Assembly (NCBI GenBank): GCA_037367355.1
Contig: CM074697.1
Span: 868,001 to 932,000, forward strand
Reading direction: 5' to 3'
DNA: 64,000 nucleotides
Source: Neoscytalidium dimidiatum
Taxonomy: Eukaryota > Ascomycota > Dothideomycetes > Botryosphaeriales > Botryosphaeriaceae
The notes under the pieces were generated by a model. It was not told the DNA's origin, made no database searches, and worked only from the letters and a program-made list of their open reading frames with translations. A program made the translations under genes and the position numbers. Of this stretch, positions 11,201 through 21,817 are shown in pieces. How positions within the stretch are numbered: position 1 is the stretch's first letter; every line of letters begins with the position of its first letter.

Positions 11201-13377
11201 CGCATCGTCAATGGTAACGAAGCATTCATCAGGGACGGATGGAACCAGGTAAGATCCTCCCAGAACCTCCACATCCCCGAATATCACTGATCAATTGATC
11301 AGCTTGTGCGCGTCATGCTTAATCTATTCATCAACTCCCTGATTCCCTCGACTTTTTCATCGATACCCAACTCTCTCGAGATTCCTGCGATTCCACTCCA
11401 AAACCCTGCACAGGTCATCGATCGTGAGCAGAGACAGAATGAAGCCAGTCTCTTCTCTACTTTCGCTTCTTCCATTTTCAGCTTCGCAAATGACGAGCCG
11501 CCGGAGCCTTCGGATGCCGAAATAGAATATACCCTTTGCACTGTTGACTGCATCAATTCGTGCGACTTTCCGGAGGTCTTCGCCAATATAAGGTATAGTC
11601 ACTCCATTCCATTGTGATGTATTAGCTAATTTGGTTAGCCGTATGCCAATTGAGGCTCTCCAGTCAATTTTGGATTCGCTTCTTGCTCAGATACCCGAGG
11701 ACTCCTCACCACGCGTCATTGTTGTTAAGCCTGATCTTCCTGCACCAAGTCCATTACGACCGAATGGTAGCAAAGCAAAATCGCAGGGCTCACAGTACGA
11801 CCCATCATTAGTATTTGCGCTGGAATTGGCAACTATCCTTGCTCTGAGAGATGCCGAAACTGTGGAAAAGCTCGGAAAGAGCGTGGCAGATGCTCTACAG
11901 ACCGTACTTCGTGACAACAACGTTCACTCTGTCGTGTTGTCCCGCACGGTATACTACCTCCTGAAGCTCTTACGCGAGAGCAACGATCACGACTACATCC
12001 GAGCCCCCGTGATCCTACACAATTTTGCTACATTTGATCAGGATGTTCTGAAGCAAACAGCACCAACCTTGCTCAAGGGCTTACTAGATTGCATCAATGG
12101 ACCTATCAGCTTGCGCAACGAACTGGTCAACTCTCCAGATTTTTGGACATTGTTGCGGACCCTCCACGCTCTGCCAGATGTGGCAGCAGATGTCTTCAAG
12201 ATCGCCGAGAACTTGACCAACTCCAGTCCTCCGGGTATTTGTGCAGATAACTATGAGGCGGCGATAGCGTTACTCAACGACTTTGCTACGGCGGGAAGTG
12301 CTGGCGCGGCTGAGGAGCAACGTAGTGACGCTGAGAGGCGGAGGGGTAAGGGTGTGAAACAGAAAAAGACGCAGTATGTCCCAATGAGATCAGTTGATGC
12401 CACTTATAGTAACCTTTTTCAGGACCAACGAAGTCGTTCTGCGTGGTTCGAAGGCCATGACTATCGTCTTCCAGCTTACCAGCCGTGTACCTCATTTCAT
12501 TGAGCAATCCCAGCTTGAAACCAACGAAGGTGGGTTTCTATACCGTGTCCTGTTCAGACATAGATGCTGACTGCGCTTAGCTTGGAACGCATACTGGTCG
12601 CCCATCTTCCAATGTCTAACAAATCAATGCTTAAACCCATGCCGAGAGATCAGGCATCAGGCTCTTGGATCACTGCAACGGACGCTGCTCTCGAACGATC
12701 TTGCGTCGCCGGATCACAAGGAATGGACAAAGATCTTCGGCGAGGTGCTCTTCCCACTGATCAACCAGCTTCTGAAGCCGGAGGTGTACCAGAGCGACCC
12801 CGGTGGCATGGGAGAGACGAGAGTTCAGGCAGCGACGCTGCTCTGCAAAATATTCCTTCACTACCTCGTGGCGCTGTCCAAGTGGGAAGGCATGTTGGAT
12901 CTCTGGCTGAAGATCCTGAGCATCATGGATCGGTTGATGAACAGTGGTCAGGGCGATAATTTGGCAAGTAACACGATCTCTATAATTTGAACAGAATTGA
13001 CCAATGACTAACAACGATGGCGCTATCAGGAGGAAGCTGTTCCGGAATCGCTCAAAAATATTCTACTTGTCATGTCTAGTGGAGGTTACCTTGCCCCACC
13101 CGATCAGAAGCCGGAACATGAGGAGCTATGGCGGGAGACCTGGGCGAAGCTCGATCGGTTCCTACCAAACTTGATGCCGGAACTGTTCCCTGAGGAGGCG
13201 GAGAAAAGGGCGCGCGGAGGCCATCAGAAGAGGTTGAGTGTGGCGCATACGGCAAGCAACAGGCCGTCAGTTGATGTAGCGACGGTTGAAAAGAAAGGGG
13301 ATGAGAAATCAGAGACTGGAGTCAAGGAGTCTGAAGAAGAGAAGAAAGAGGAAGATGACGAGAAGGCAGAAGCGTAA
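8259..13377 (+). CDS. gea1: Sec7-domain Arf guanine-nucleotide exchange factor (Gea1/2, GBF1 type)
   Basis: Activates Arf GTPases at the early Golgi to start COPI coat assembly. Seven exons join in phase: 8259-8655, 8709-11248, 11303-11592, 11639-12373, 12423-12529, 12581-12963 and 13030-13377 (1599 residues, typical for GBF1/Gea). Domain order is DCB at the N-terminus, then HUS with its NYDC box at residue 556, then Sec7 at roughly 630-820, then HDS repeats to the end. In Sec7 the catalytic glutamate finger lies in FRLPGES (Glu725), followed by YAIIMLNTDQHNPNL. A loop rich in Ser/Glu (about 300-380) separates DCB and HUS, and the C-terminus is Lys/Glu-rich. The intron at 12964-13029 has a GC donor (TTG|GCAAGT); the others are GT-AG. 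Confidence 0.95.
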
Positions 13378-15057
13378 TGATGGTGATCATCGTGCCCATT
13401 GTGGGACTAGAACGGGGGTTTTGCATCAGAATACGTGCCGCGTCATGGTTAAGAAGACGGCCGGTTCTGTGTAAAGTACATAGGCGTGACGAGGCGTGCT
13501 ATAGGCATTCTTTGGATTTCTGGCTGCTTACGCTTCGGACCTTGGGGGGAGGGCATATTCATCGGTGGCGGCGCGTGCCTACATTTTTTTTCTTCATTGT
13601 CATGGCGCTTTCTTCTTTCTAGTTTTCCTCGCCAGTCGGCTTACGCGTCACTGAGGTGCCTGAAGGGTTGATTCGAATTGGTCGTCGGCGATTCTCGTTC
13701 TTTTTTTAGACTTGCGGTCCACGCGGCTCGGCGGAGCGCGTCATGCATCGGTTACGGATGGCGTTCAGAATAACGGACTAACACCCGAATTTCTCGGTAC
13801 TACGTTGTTACCAGGACGCGTCGTGAGCCGGGATATCATCCTCACTCACTGTAGCAGGGAAGGGCGCAAAACAGACATGTAGATCAATTGCTGGCCACTG
13901 TTCGTGCTTTCGAAGAAATATGTGTGGTGCTTTTTCGTTCTTCGATAAGTTTCCGGCATTCAAGACGTACAGTGGGGAGACAAGAGCCCAGACAGATGTG
14001 CCGATTGGCTGGATCGGGCCATGGATGAAGGTTTTCCTTTCTTTCTAGGAGGGGCATCAACCTGAAACATCCTCTCTCATGCCAAAGCGCCTCAACGTTT
14101 CGTCGTGCTCTCCTCTCTCCCGCTCCACGAAGTGCGCTGCTGAGCCCTTGATCGGTAGATCTCTTGCTCTTCGCTTGACGGTCGGTTCAAGAGGAAGAAA
14201 GAAGTCTGTGCTGAACGATGCTACAAATAGGCCGTGCCCGAACCGGTAGGGGATAGAGAGCTCGACTCCGGCCGTCTTCTGATGCGAAACAGTCCCGTTC
14301 TTGGCTCGGCACTTCGCAAATCTCCCGCTCAGTCAACGCTAGCACGTCAGGAACGTTTCTTCCACTCTTCTCGAGTCAAATAAAATCCGTTTCAATCAAC
14401 GTATTTGTGAGCTCCTGCTACTTTGCGCCGTCCATTCGAACATGCGCAGTCCATCTATCAGATCTCAGCTGTAGCAAGAGACTAGAGATGAAGAGCGTCG
14501 GCTCGGCAACCTGCCGATCAGCCCTCCAAACCGCGTATTCCTGTCCGTTTCGGGCGAGGCCCGACGTTGTTTCGCTCCCAGCAAGGGTACAACTGATGAT
14601 CGCGGCGCCTTGTTTCGGAGATCAGTCCTTTCTCCTCCCCCTACCTGACGCAAGAGAGCGCCAACTGCCACTCTTTCTCCGCAAATAATAATTTCCGCTG
14701 AGCTGGGATTGGGAAAGCGGAGGCGTGCCTCCGTGGTGTCGCAATACGGTAGAGACGTCCGACCCTATGTCGGCTTTAAAAAGGGTCTTTCCCGCAAGAC
14801 CCGTCGGACGCTACGCGGACCGCTTGAAACCATTTCACCCATCAGCGTTGCCTGTCCGTTCTCTTCATTGCGTGGCAGATTTACAATCTTTTGTTTTGTT
14901 TGTTTTCTATCGCTCTTTCTTCACATACAGCAAAGTCCTCTCTGATACATCCGGCCGTGCCGATATCGCTTTGCTATTGCCGCCGCTCGCTCTAAGTATA
15001 CTGCTTTCTAAGCCTAGGTGTCTGACTACTCCAAAGGAGTCATACATATAACCCAAT
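13378..15057. other. Intergenic: gea1 3' flank and GH53 promoter
   Basis: 1.7 kb without a recognisable gene. C/T-rich stretches occur near 14040-14180 and 14860-14960, and the immediate GH53 upstream region is AT-rich. A long upstream region fits a regulated plant-polysaccharide enzyme, but I could not assign operators with confidence. Confidence 0.5.
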
Positions 15058-16304
15058 ATGATATCCAAGAATCTTATGAACTCTCTGCCCTTGATGGCAT
15101 TTGCTATCCATGCTGTTTCGGCTCTCTCCAAAGGCCATGACCTTTCATCTGCTGGATACATGGAAACCGAACAAGGCGCGACCTGGCTTACTGAGTCTGG
15201 TTCTACTAGCACCATCGAAGACATTCTTGGTGCTGGTGGCATGGATAGCGTCAGGCTGAGGTTAGTTGCTCCCGCCCTTTTTTTTTTTTTTTTTTCCGAG
15301 GAACTGCATCATATCAGCTCTTTACAGAAGATTGAGGTGCAAAGAGACTGTTCTGAGCTATACTCTTCTCGAAAAGATTACCTGTTCAATACCTCCCAAT
15401 AAGAGCGAAGTAAAGGCTAAGCTGTCTCGTACATGATAGACTCTGGACCGGAGATGCTTACGGACTGGATTACACCCTCGACCTTGCGAAGCGATTCTCC
15501 CAGGCCGGCCACAAGATCTACCTCGACCTACACCTGAGTGACACTTGGGCTGATCCCTCCAATCAAGCCACGCCGGCATCATTCGACACCTCAGACCTGG
15601 CCTCATCCGTACGGTCCTACGTCAAGTCGACGCTGCAATCCTTCTCCGACGGGGGCGTCACGCTCGACATCCTGTCGATCGGCAACGAGATCATCCAGGG
15701 AATGCTCTTCCCGGACGGCCAGATCTCGAACAACGACTTCTCGGGCTTCGCGAAGTTGTGGGCGGCCGCACGCGCGGGCGTCGACGACGCCGTCGCCGCC
15801 GGCGTGACCAAGCCGCAGGTCATGATCCACCTGAATAACGGCTGGGACGAGGACACGATGACATGGTGGTTCAAGGGTCTCTTCGACGAGGGCACCGTCA
15901 CCCAGGATATGGTCGACGTGTTCGGCTTCTCCTTCTACCCTTTCTTCGACACCGCCGCCACCGCGACCGCGCTGCAGAGCAGCCTCAACACGCTCGCGAG
16001 CACGTACAAGAAGCCGTTGTACGTCGCCGAAACGGACTGGCCTACGAGTTGCTCCGGTGTTGACCTGTCTGCCGATTTCGCCGTCTCAGCGCAGGGTCAG
16101 AGCGATTGGGTCGGCGCCGTGGTGGACGTGCTGAACAATGTTCCTGACGGCCTGGGTGCGGGCATTTTCTACTGGGAGCCGGGCTTCATCAACAACACGG
16201 CGCTGGGAAGTGATTGTGATGATAACATCCTATTTGATGTGAACTGGGACAACTGGCCTAAAACTAGTGCCACGGCGAGGTCGTCCGTCAACATGTTCGC
16301 CTAG
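15058..16304 (+). CDS. Secreted arabinogalactan endo-beta-1,4-galactanase (GH53)
   Basis: Cleaves beta-1,4-galactan side chains of pectin outside the cell. Two exons, 15058-15260 and 15440-16304, give 355 residues, the normal size for fungal GH53. A signal peptide (MISKNLMNSLPLMAFAIHAVSA) precedes the mature enzyme. Landmarks are ATWLTESGSTSTIEDIL, VRLRLW across the splice, acid/base Glu151 in SIGNEI, nucleophile Glu265 in AETDWP, and a closing FYWEPGFI. The 179-nt intron is long for this window and contains 18 consecutive T. The TAG acceptor at 15439 restores RLRLW exactly. The gene lies tail-to-tail with the rhodopsin-like gene, and no other pectin genes are adjacent. Confidence 0.93.
15278..15295 (+). 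repeat. T18 homopolymer inside GH53 intron 1
   Basis: Eighteen consecutive T on the sense strand, about 18 nt after the donor and too far from the acceptor to act as its polypyrimidine tract. Confidence 0.9.
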
Positions 16305-16764
16305 AGTGGACTTGAAGGGTTTCGAGGATGACACTTCTGTCTTGCAGTGGCCTTTTCTTTCTGATGAACATCTTTCATGGGCTTGTTGGATGATGGTTTT
16401 CAATCGGAGACACTCTTGGCCTGGTTGATATAACAGCGTTCCACAGCAAATACAAAGGATTATTGGGATGTGACTGCTGATCCGAAGAAAATTTACGAAG
16501 AAAACGCCATCTCAGCATGGCGTAACGAGGGAGTAGCGAGGTACATCAACATCACTGCTCTCGCAGTAAGACCATAAGCACATCCGACAGTCCGGAAATA
16601 ACATAGGCCGCGCTGTTACATCTGTCCCATTGGCATTGTGGAAACAGCTCCCAGCTAGTCTGTTAAATCAAGACTTTTACTTGAGCATAGACTCCTCTTA
16701 AGAGTGGCGCACTTTCCCCGTAATTCGTTAGTATAAAGCCGCTCATTGTTAATTATATTCAATT
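16305..16764. other. Convergent 3' flanks of GH53 and rhodopsin-like genes
   Basis: 460 bp, AT-rich toward the right end, shared by two tail-to-tail genes. It probably holds both polyadenylation regions; I see nothing else. Confidence 0.55.
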
Positions 16765-18453
16765 TCATTTATGTTCTTTAGACCAGCCTGTCCACGGCCT
16801 CAATATATGTTCTTCGCTACTATCGTCACTATCCGCCGACTGGCCCGAAGACCCCGAGAAGTGATGGTCCCCATCATCCACCGAATTCCTTTTGCTGCCA
16901 TGTAACGTCACCGTCTGCAGTATCTTGAAACCTCCGGCCGGCAGTCTCGTATCCACCTCCGCCCACACATCATCGTCTCGTCTTCTTCTTCTTCCTCTTC
17001 TCTCATCATCTTTTGATGGGATACTTGCCAGCGCTCTCCCCTCCTCAGCACCCACCTCACTACCAGTCTCGTCATCGCCCCTGCCAGGGGCACTGATATT
17101 CCCAAACGGGAATTCAGCCGTCGCCTTCGCCTCTCGAGATTCCTCACTGGCTCCACGCTCCCCCAGCTCCACCGACTTGTCACCCACCAGGTCGGTCGCG
17201 CTCTCGAACAGCCCCGGGAAGACCAGCTTCGCGAGCGGCTTCAGCGTCGGCAGGCAGCCGCAGACGATGCCGAAATTGCCCTCGACGCTCACGATGACCC
17301 ACAGCACGGCGGCCTTCCAGTAGGGGTCGCGCGAGGCGAAGTAGACGTCCATGTACCAGGCGCGCAGGACGCCGGCGACGCAGACGAGGCAGCCGAGGCC
17401 GAAGGCGGCGACGAGCGAGACGCGGTGCAGCAGCGGCAGCTGGATCCGCCACAGCGTCTTGACGGGCCACAGGAAGACGAGGAAGTCGGTCGTCGAGTTG
17501 AGCGCGCCGGTGAGGATGAGGGGCGCTTTGATGTGCAGGCACTTCGCGTGCGGGATGGTCGGGTCCCAGAAGCCGGAGATGGGCCTGTTAGGGTAAGCGG
17601 CGTGCGAGTTAGTATCGAGTATTGGGTCCGGGGATGGGAAAGGCGTCTGTTGCATACCGACATGCGAACATCATGAGGAAGACGAAGGTCAGGGACCAGA
17701 TCGTGAGGAAAGCGATAGTGATGTAGCAAAACCATTGGTTCGTGCGAGAAGGGAATAGCTTGAGGTAGGAAACGCAAAGGGAAACTGGAGGAAGTCAGCA
17801 GAGGATTAATGGGTAGGATTTCGGTCATGCATACTCTTTGTGATAGAAACGCTTGGGATAAATAGCACTGGCGACTTGTGAGAATGGACCTCTCATATGC
17901 ACACATTTACATCACTAACCATATGTCGCAAGTTCAATCTAGGCGGTATATCAGCATGAAGTGCAGGAGCTTGCCGTGAAACAGTAAATAATGAAAGCGA
18001 AGACCCGAGAAATCAATGATAAGGAACAACCGAGAATGAAGAGTCGAGATAAACTGGTAGGCCAAGTCACACTGGGTTCTAACCTTTCCCCATGTAATAG
18101 GCCACCCCGGTTTAACATCCCAGGTGTGATATCCCGAGCCCACAGAAGCTGAAAAGCAGCCCAACACATCCACTCCAAGCATCATAGCCTATAGGGAGGT
18201 CAGTAGATCGATGATTAACAAGGAAGCCCCTTGATATACTGACTGCAGAAATAGCCATAAGCCAATCATCGGCACCGAAGGCGCCTTTATTGCTGCGTTT
18301 TGATTTCGCAAATAGCCTCCCACTAGTGAATGTGACGGAGAGCACAGCCCCTGATATCATGAACCCCAGGATGAGAGGTATACGTGTCTCTGGATCCACG
18401 TAGTTGGGCTCGGGCCATGTGTTTGGTTCAAGTTCTCCAACAAGCGCAGACAT
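16765..18453 (-). CDS. Fungal rhodopsin-like (SAT4-type) seven-helix integral membrane protein with micro-exons
   Basis: Family of fungal-specific membrane proteins of mostly unknown role, some related to PTH11-like receptors. Six exons are needed to keep frame and family order: 18453-18244, 18188-18084, 17938-17920 (19 nt), 17867-17835 (33 nt), 17784-17658 and 17584-16765 (437 residues). Seven helices are visible, beginning with IPLILGFMISGAVLSV and ADDWLMAISAAMMLG. Next comes ELATYVLFIPSVSITKISLC, assembled across exons 3-5. Then follow WFCYITIAFLTIW, STTDFLVFLWPVKTLW, VSLVAAFGLGCLVCVAG and AVLWVIVSVEGNFGIVCGCLPTL. The C-terminal tail is long and cytosolic, with an RRGRRRRRDDD patch. I chose the ATG at 18453; a frame extends further upstream without ATG. 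Whether it is a receptor cannot be told from sequence. Confidence 0.85.
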
Positions 18454-18474
18454 TGGAAGAAGGAAATGCAAAGT

Positions 18475-19021
18475 ATCGAGGAGATACTTTGTATGGCTCC
18501 CTTGTTGGAAGGAAGATTGCGGGGCTTACAGGCAGGGAGGGTAGAGCGGGTACGGACTCGAAGAAAGGATCACTTGATGGCCCAGTGATTGAAGATATCA
18601 AACCTGTGAACTATGCCCGGTATGAGACGTTGCGGGACTCTTTGGCGCGACTGGATCTCGAGTGGAGAAGAGGGAAATGAGAGTTAAAACTGAGGGCGGC
18701 ACGATGCATATGAACGCCAGCCGGCCATCAGAGGAAGACGCGGTACGGCCGTCGGAGCGACATAGCAGGTATCATGTAAGCGGGGGATCGGAGAAACTGA
18801 CGGATGAATATGCTCAGTCCCGGATAAGCTTTGAGGAACAGGTGATCCGAACGTCGACTCCGCAACGGCAATCCCAGGTGCGCATTGTCAGAGAAACGGT
18901 GAGGCGAACGAGAAGGATCAATATGTTCGGCAGGCTTAGCGAAGAATGGATTAGAGCGTTGCCAAACCCACGTGCTGTCAACGGGGTGATGTGCTGGGGA
19001 ACCCCAGCTAGCGCCCTCTGA
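18475..19021 (+). pseudogene. Possible decayed coding fragment in two frames
   Basis: Two frames with protein-like composition abut on the plus strand. The first runs from about 18475 to 18680 (…GRKIAGLTGREGRAG… ending LDLEWRRGK). The second runs from about 18677 to 19021 (starting near MRVKTEGGTMHMNASR, containing RISFEEQVIRTS). One frame change near 18665-18680 would join them. No domain is recognised and no intron fits. It could be a decayed gene, the unrecognised end of one, or chance. The left part approaches the start of the rhodopsin-like gene on the other strand. Confidence 0.25.
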
Positions 19022-20332
19022 ATTCCTTAAAATGGCACTCCCCCTACTAGTCTCTGCGTAGCCCGTCTAGCTTTGACGAACACCCAACGGAGGCTAATGC
19101 ACAAATTTCGAGGCTGCAGACAAGCCATAGGTGCGGAAGCGCGGGTACGTGACAACCCCTGTCCCGACTTTGTCTCTAGCCTGGCAAGAAGACTTGAGTA
19201 CAAAGTTAAGCTAAAGCGCATCGTGAAGCGGTGGAGAGCAGCGGCAGTCCAGCTAGAAAAATTGGCTTACAAGGTGGATGGGCGATGGAAGACATTGGGC
19301 AGACGGTTTCGCCGCGAATAAGGTAAAGCTTCTCCCCTTGACTTCTTTGCCATAACCTGACGCTCGTTCGTGGACATGATTGCTTCTGCTCCAAATAAGT
19401 CGTCTTCGGCTTGTTGTTGATATGCTCAATGCTCAGCTTCGAGCATCCAAGTCCACCTGATCCTGCAATATTCTCCCAAGCAACCACGAACGCGATTACC
19501 AAGCGGCCTCGTTGAATTTCTCCCTCCACGCAACCCGCGCAGCAAGGCAGAAACAACGGCTTGCCATGATTGCCGCAGAAGCTCCGAACGGAGGCGCGCC
19601 AGTGTCGCCAGAGCGCGGCAAAGAGGTACGCAGCTACACGCACGTACCCTTTGAAGCCACCGCACGCAGCAGTGGTTGCCTCGTTTCTGACGTATGCATC
19701 AAGCGCATTGACAAAAGCGTGAGGATGCTCACATCTTGGGGCTCGGATTCGACGAAGGATCGCAGAGCATCGACAGCCCACAAGGGTTCTCCAGCAAAGC
19801 CGTGCGTCTCCCGGGTGAAAGCACCGCGCAATTCGTCTCGGCAATCGGGCCCTATCGATGCTACGGCACAGGGGAGGTCGAAGGGAGCGGTGGGCGAGCG
19901 CGCGCGGAAGCAGCGAGCCGTCTCCGTGCGAGGTCCAAGGATGCAGGAACCCTGTGATGTGATGGGTTCTGCGGGAGACACGGCATCGTACGATGTGCGT
20001 GAGGCTCGCGGGCACGGTGGGTGAATTGGGAATGCCGGGATTGAGCGACGAGGATCTGCGGTTAGCGCGAGCAGAATCGCCAAGCCTCGGCACGTGGTGG
20101 AGGTGACGATGATGATGCCTGGACGACGCCTGGCTCACCCCGGAGAGCTCCCAGTAGCACCACCATCTCCGGCCGCAATTCAGCCACCCACGTCGGCAAG
20201 ACAACCACTGACCACTCCGCTTCCGAGTAACTTGTCGTCGTCGCCAGCCCCAGGCTCCAGCTGCAAAAACAACACCAGCCCACCTCGGTTCATCATCATC
20301 GACTGCCGGCTCTCATCAATCCGACAGGCACC
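19022..20332. other. Intergenic: GC-rich region upstream of the SNARE gene
   Basis: 1.3 kb with open frames on both strands and no conserved motif. Their Arg/Ser/Cys/His-rich composition is what GC-rich non-coding DNA gives. A small basic frame at 19073-19321 begins with ATG (MTNTQRRLMHKFRG) but is unrecognised. It probably holds the SNARE promoter at its right end. Confidence 0.45.
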
Positions 20333-21198
20333 ATGGCATCCTCGTCCACCAGCACGCCGTTGCTCTAGTACGTCAATACCTCTCTCCGCGCCTCCCGGTC
20401 TCCCGAGGACGCATGCTAACATTGTCTCCCCCCGACCTAGCTCTTGCATCGCCTACAACAGCACCATCCTCACCGAGCACACCGCCTCGGCCTCCTCGCA
20501 AACCTCCTCCCTCGCCTCGCTCATCCTCCCCAAGATCTCGCACGCCAGCCCGCAAAAGCTGACCTACACCCACGGCCAACACTTCATCCACTACATCGCC
20601 TCCGCGCCCTCCGAATACCCCTCCTCCCAGTCCTCCGCCGGCGGGCTCTCCTACCTCGTCATCGCCAACAGCTCGCTGGGGCGACGGGTGCCCTTCGGCT
20701 TCCTGGTCGAGATCAAGAACCGCTTCCTGGCGCAGTATGAGCCGTCGCGCACCGACTTCGCGAGCCTGCCGCCCTACGGCTGCGCCGCCTTCAACGCGAC
20801 GCTCAAGCGCCTGATGGTCGAGATGGGCGCCAGCGAGGAGGGCCAGAACGACGCCATCCGCAACGTGCAGTCCGAGATCGCCGGCGTGCGCGAGATCATG
20901 ACCGAGAACATCGAGCGCGTGCTCGAGCGCGGCGAGCGCATCGACCTGCTCGTCGACAAGACCGACCGCCTTGGCGGCAACGCCCGCGACTTCCGCGTCC
21001 GCAGCAGGGGCCTGCGCCGGCGCATGTGGTGGAAGAACGTCAAGCTGATGGTGCTGCTGGTCGTCGTCGTCATCTTCCTGATCTATCTGTTCGTCGGCTT
21101 TGGCTGCGGTCTTCCTGGTATGTATTGCAAAGGGAATTCATCAATGCTTTTCATGCTGACGCGTTGATGCAGGCTGGTCGAGGTGTGTCGGCAACTGA
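20333..21198 (+). CDS. nyv1: Longin-type R-SNARE (VAMP7/Nyv1-like synaptobrevin)
   Basis: Vesicle SNARE for fusion with the vacuole or late endosome. Three exons, 20333-20367, 20441-21117 and 21173-21198, give 245 residues. An N-terminal longin domain (about residues 12-130, YSCIAYNSTILTEH … FGFLVEIKNRFL) is followed by the SNARE helix, whose zero-layer residue is Arg175 in VLERGERIDLL. RRRMWWKNVK comes next, then a single C-terminal membrane helix (LMVLLVVVVIFLIYLFV). The last exon is only 26 nt and adds a short luminal tail ending WSRCVGN. VAMP7/Nyv1 fits better than Ykt6, which has a lipid anchor instead of a helix, or Snc, which lacks the longin domain. Confidence 0.9.
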
Positions 21199-21817
21199 GG
21201 GGGCGCCGCCCAGCCCTACTGAGAGAAGAAGAAAAAAAGAAAAAAAAGAAGGCAGGAAATGACTTTTGAAACAAAGGAGTTTTGGGAGAAGGCGGAAATA
21301 CCTCAAGGCACGAATTGGAAGCAGGCGTTAATTATTTTCCTTCACCCGAAATGCCTGATTGAAAATTGATTGAATAGGCATTACGAATTAAACTACAGAC
21401 ATTACTATACAGACAGACTACGCTACAGAAAAATGAAATACGTTCCCCTCATACCCAACGAAATACAAATACATACATCATAAACGTCATAAACATCGTA
21501 CAAACGTACATAAAATAATACACGACGCACAATACCCAATGCGTCTGATCATCACGGATATACCCAAGTCATGACATAGTACTCAAATGACCCGATTCGA
21601 GTACGTTTCCCCCCAAATGCTTTTTACCCGTTTTCTAAATGCTACGGAAAATGTAAACGCCGATGTCGATGTGTCGATTCTACGTGCGGAAAAAAAGAAA
21701 CGCGTCCCGATTCCCTTTTTTTATGTTGGTTGGTCTGAATGACCGTAATGTGCGTTGTATCCACAAACGAACGCCCAAAAAGACCCTGTGAAAAGAAAAC
21801 TTTTATGAACCGGCAGC
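21199..21817. other. Convergent 3' flanks of nyv1 and pyrABCN
   Basis: 620 bp, AT-rich (for example around 21400-21540), between two tail-to-tail genes. It probably holds both 3'UTRs. No gene seen. Confidence 0.55.

Noticed and set aside
19206..20204. 332-codon open frame on the minus strand
   Set aside because: Arg/Cys/His/Ser-rich throughout with no motif, and overlapped by open frames on the other strand. This is what GC-rich non-coding DNA yields.
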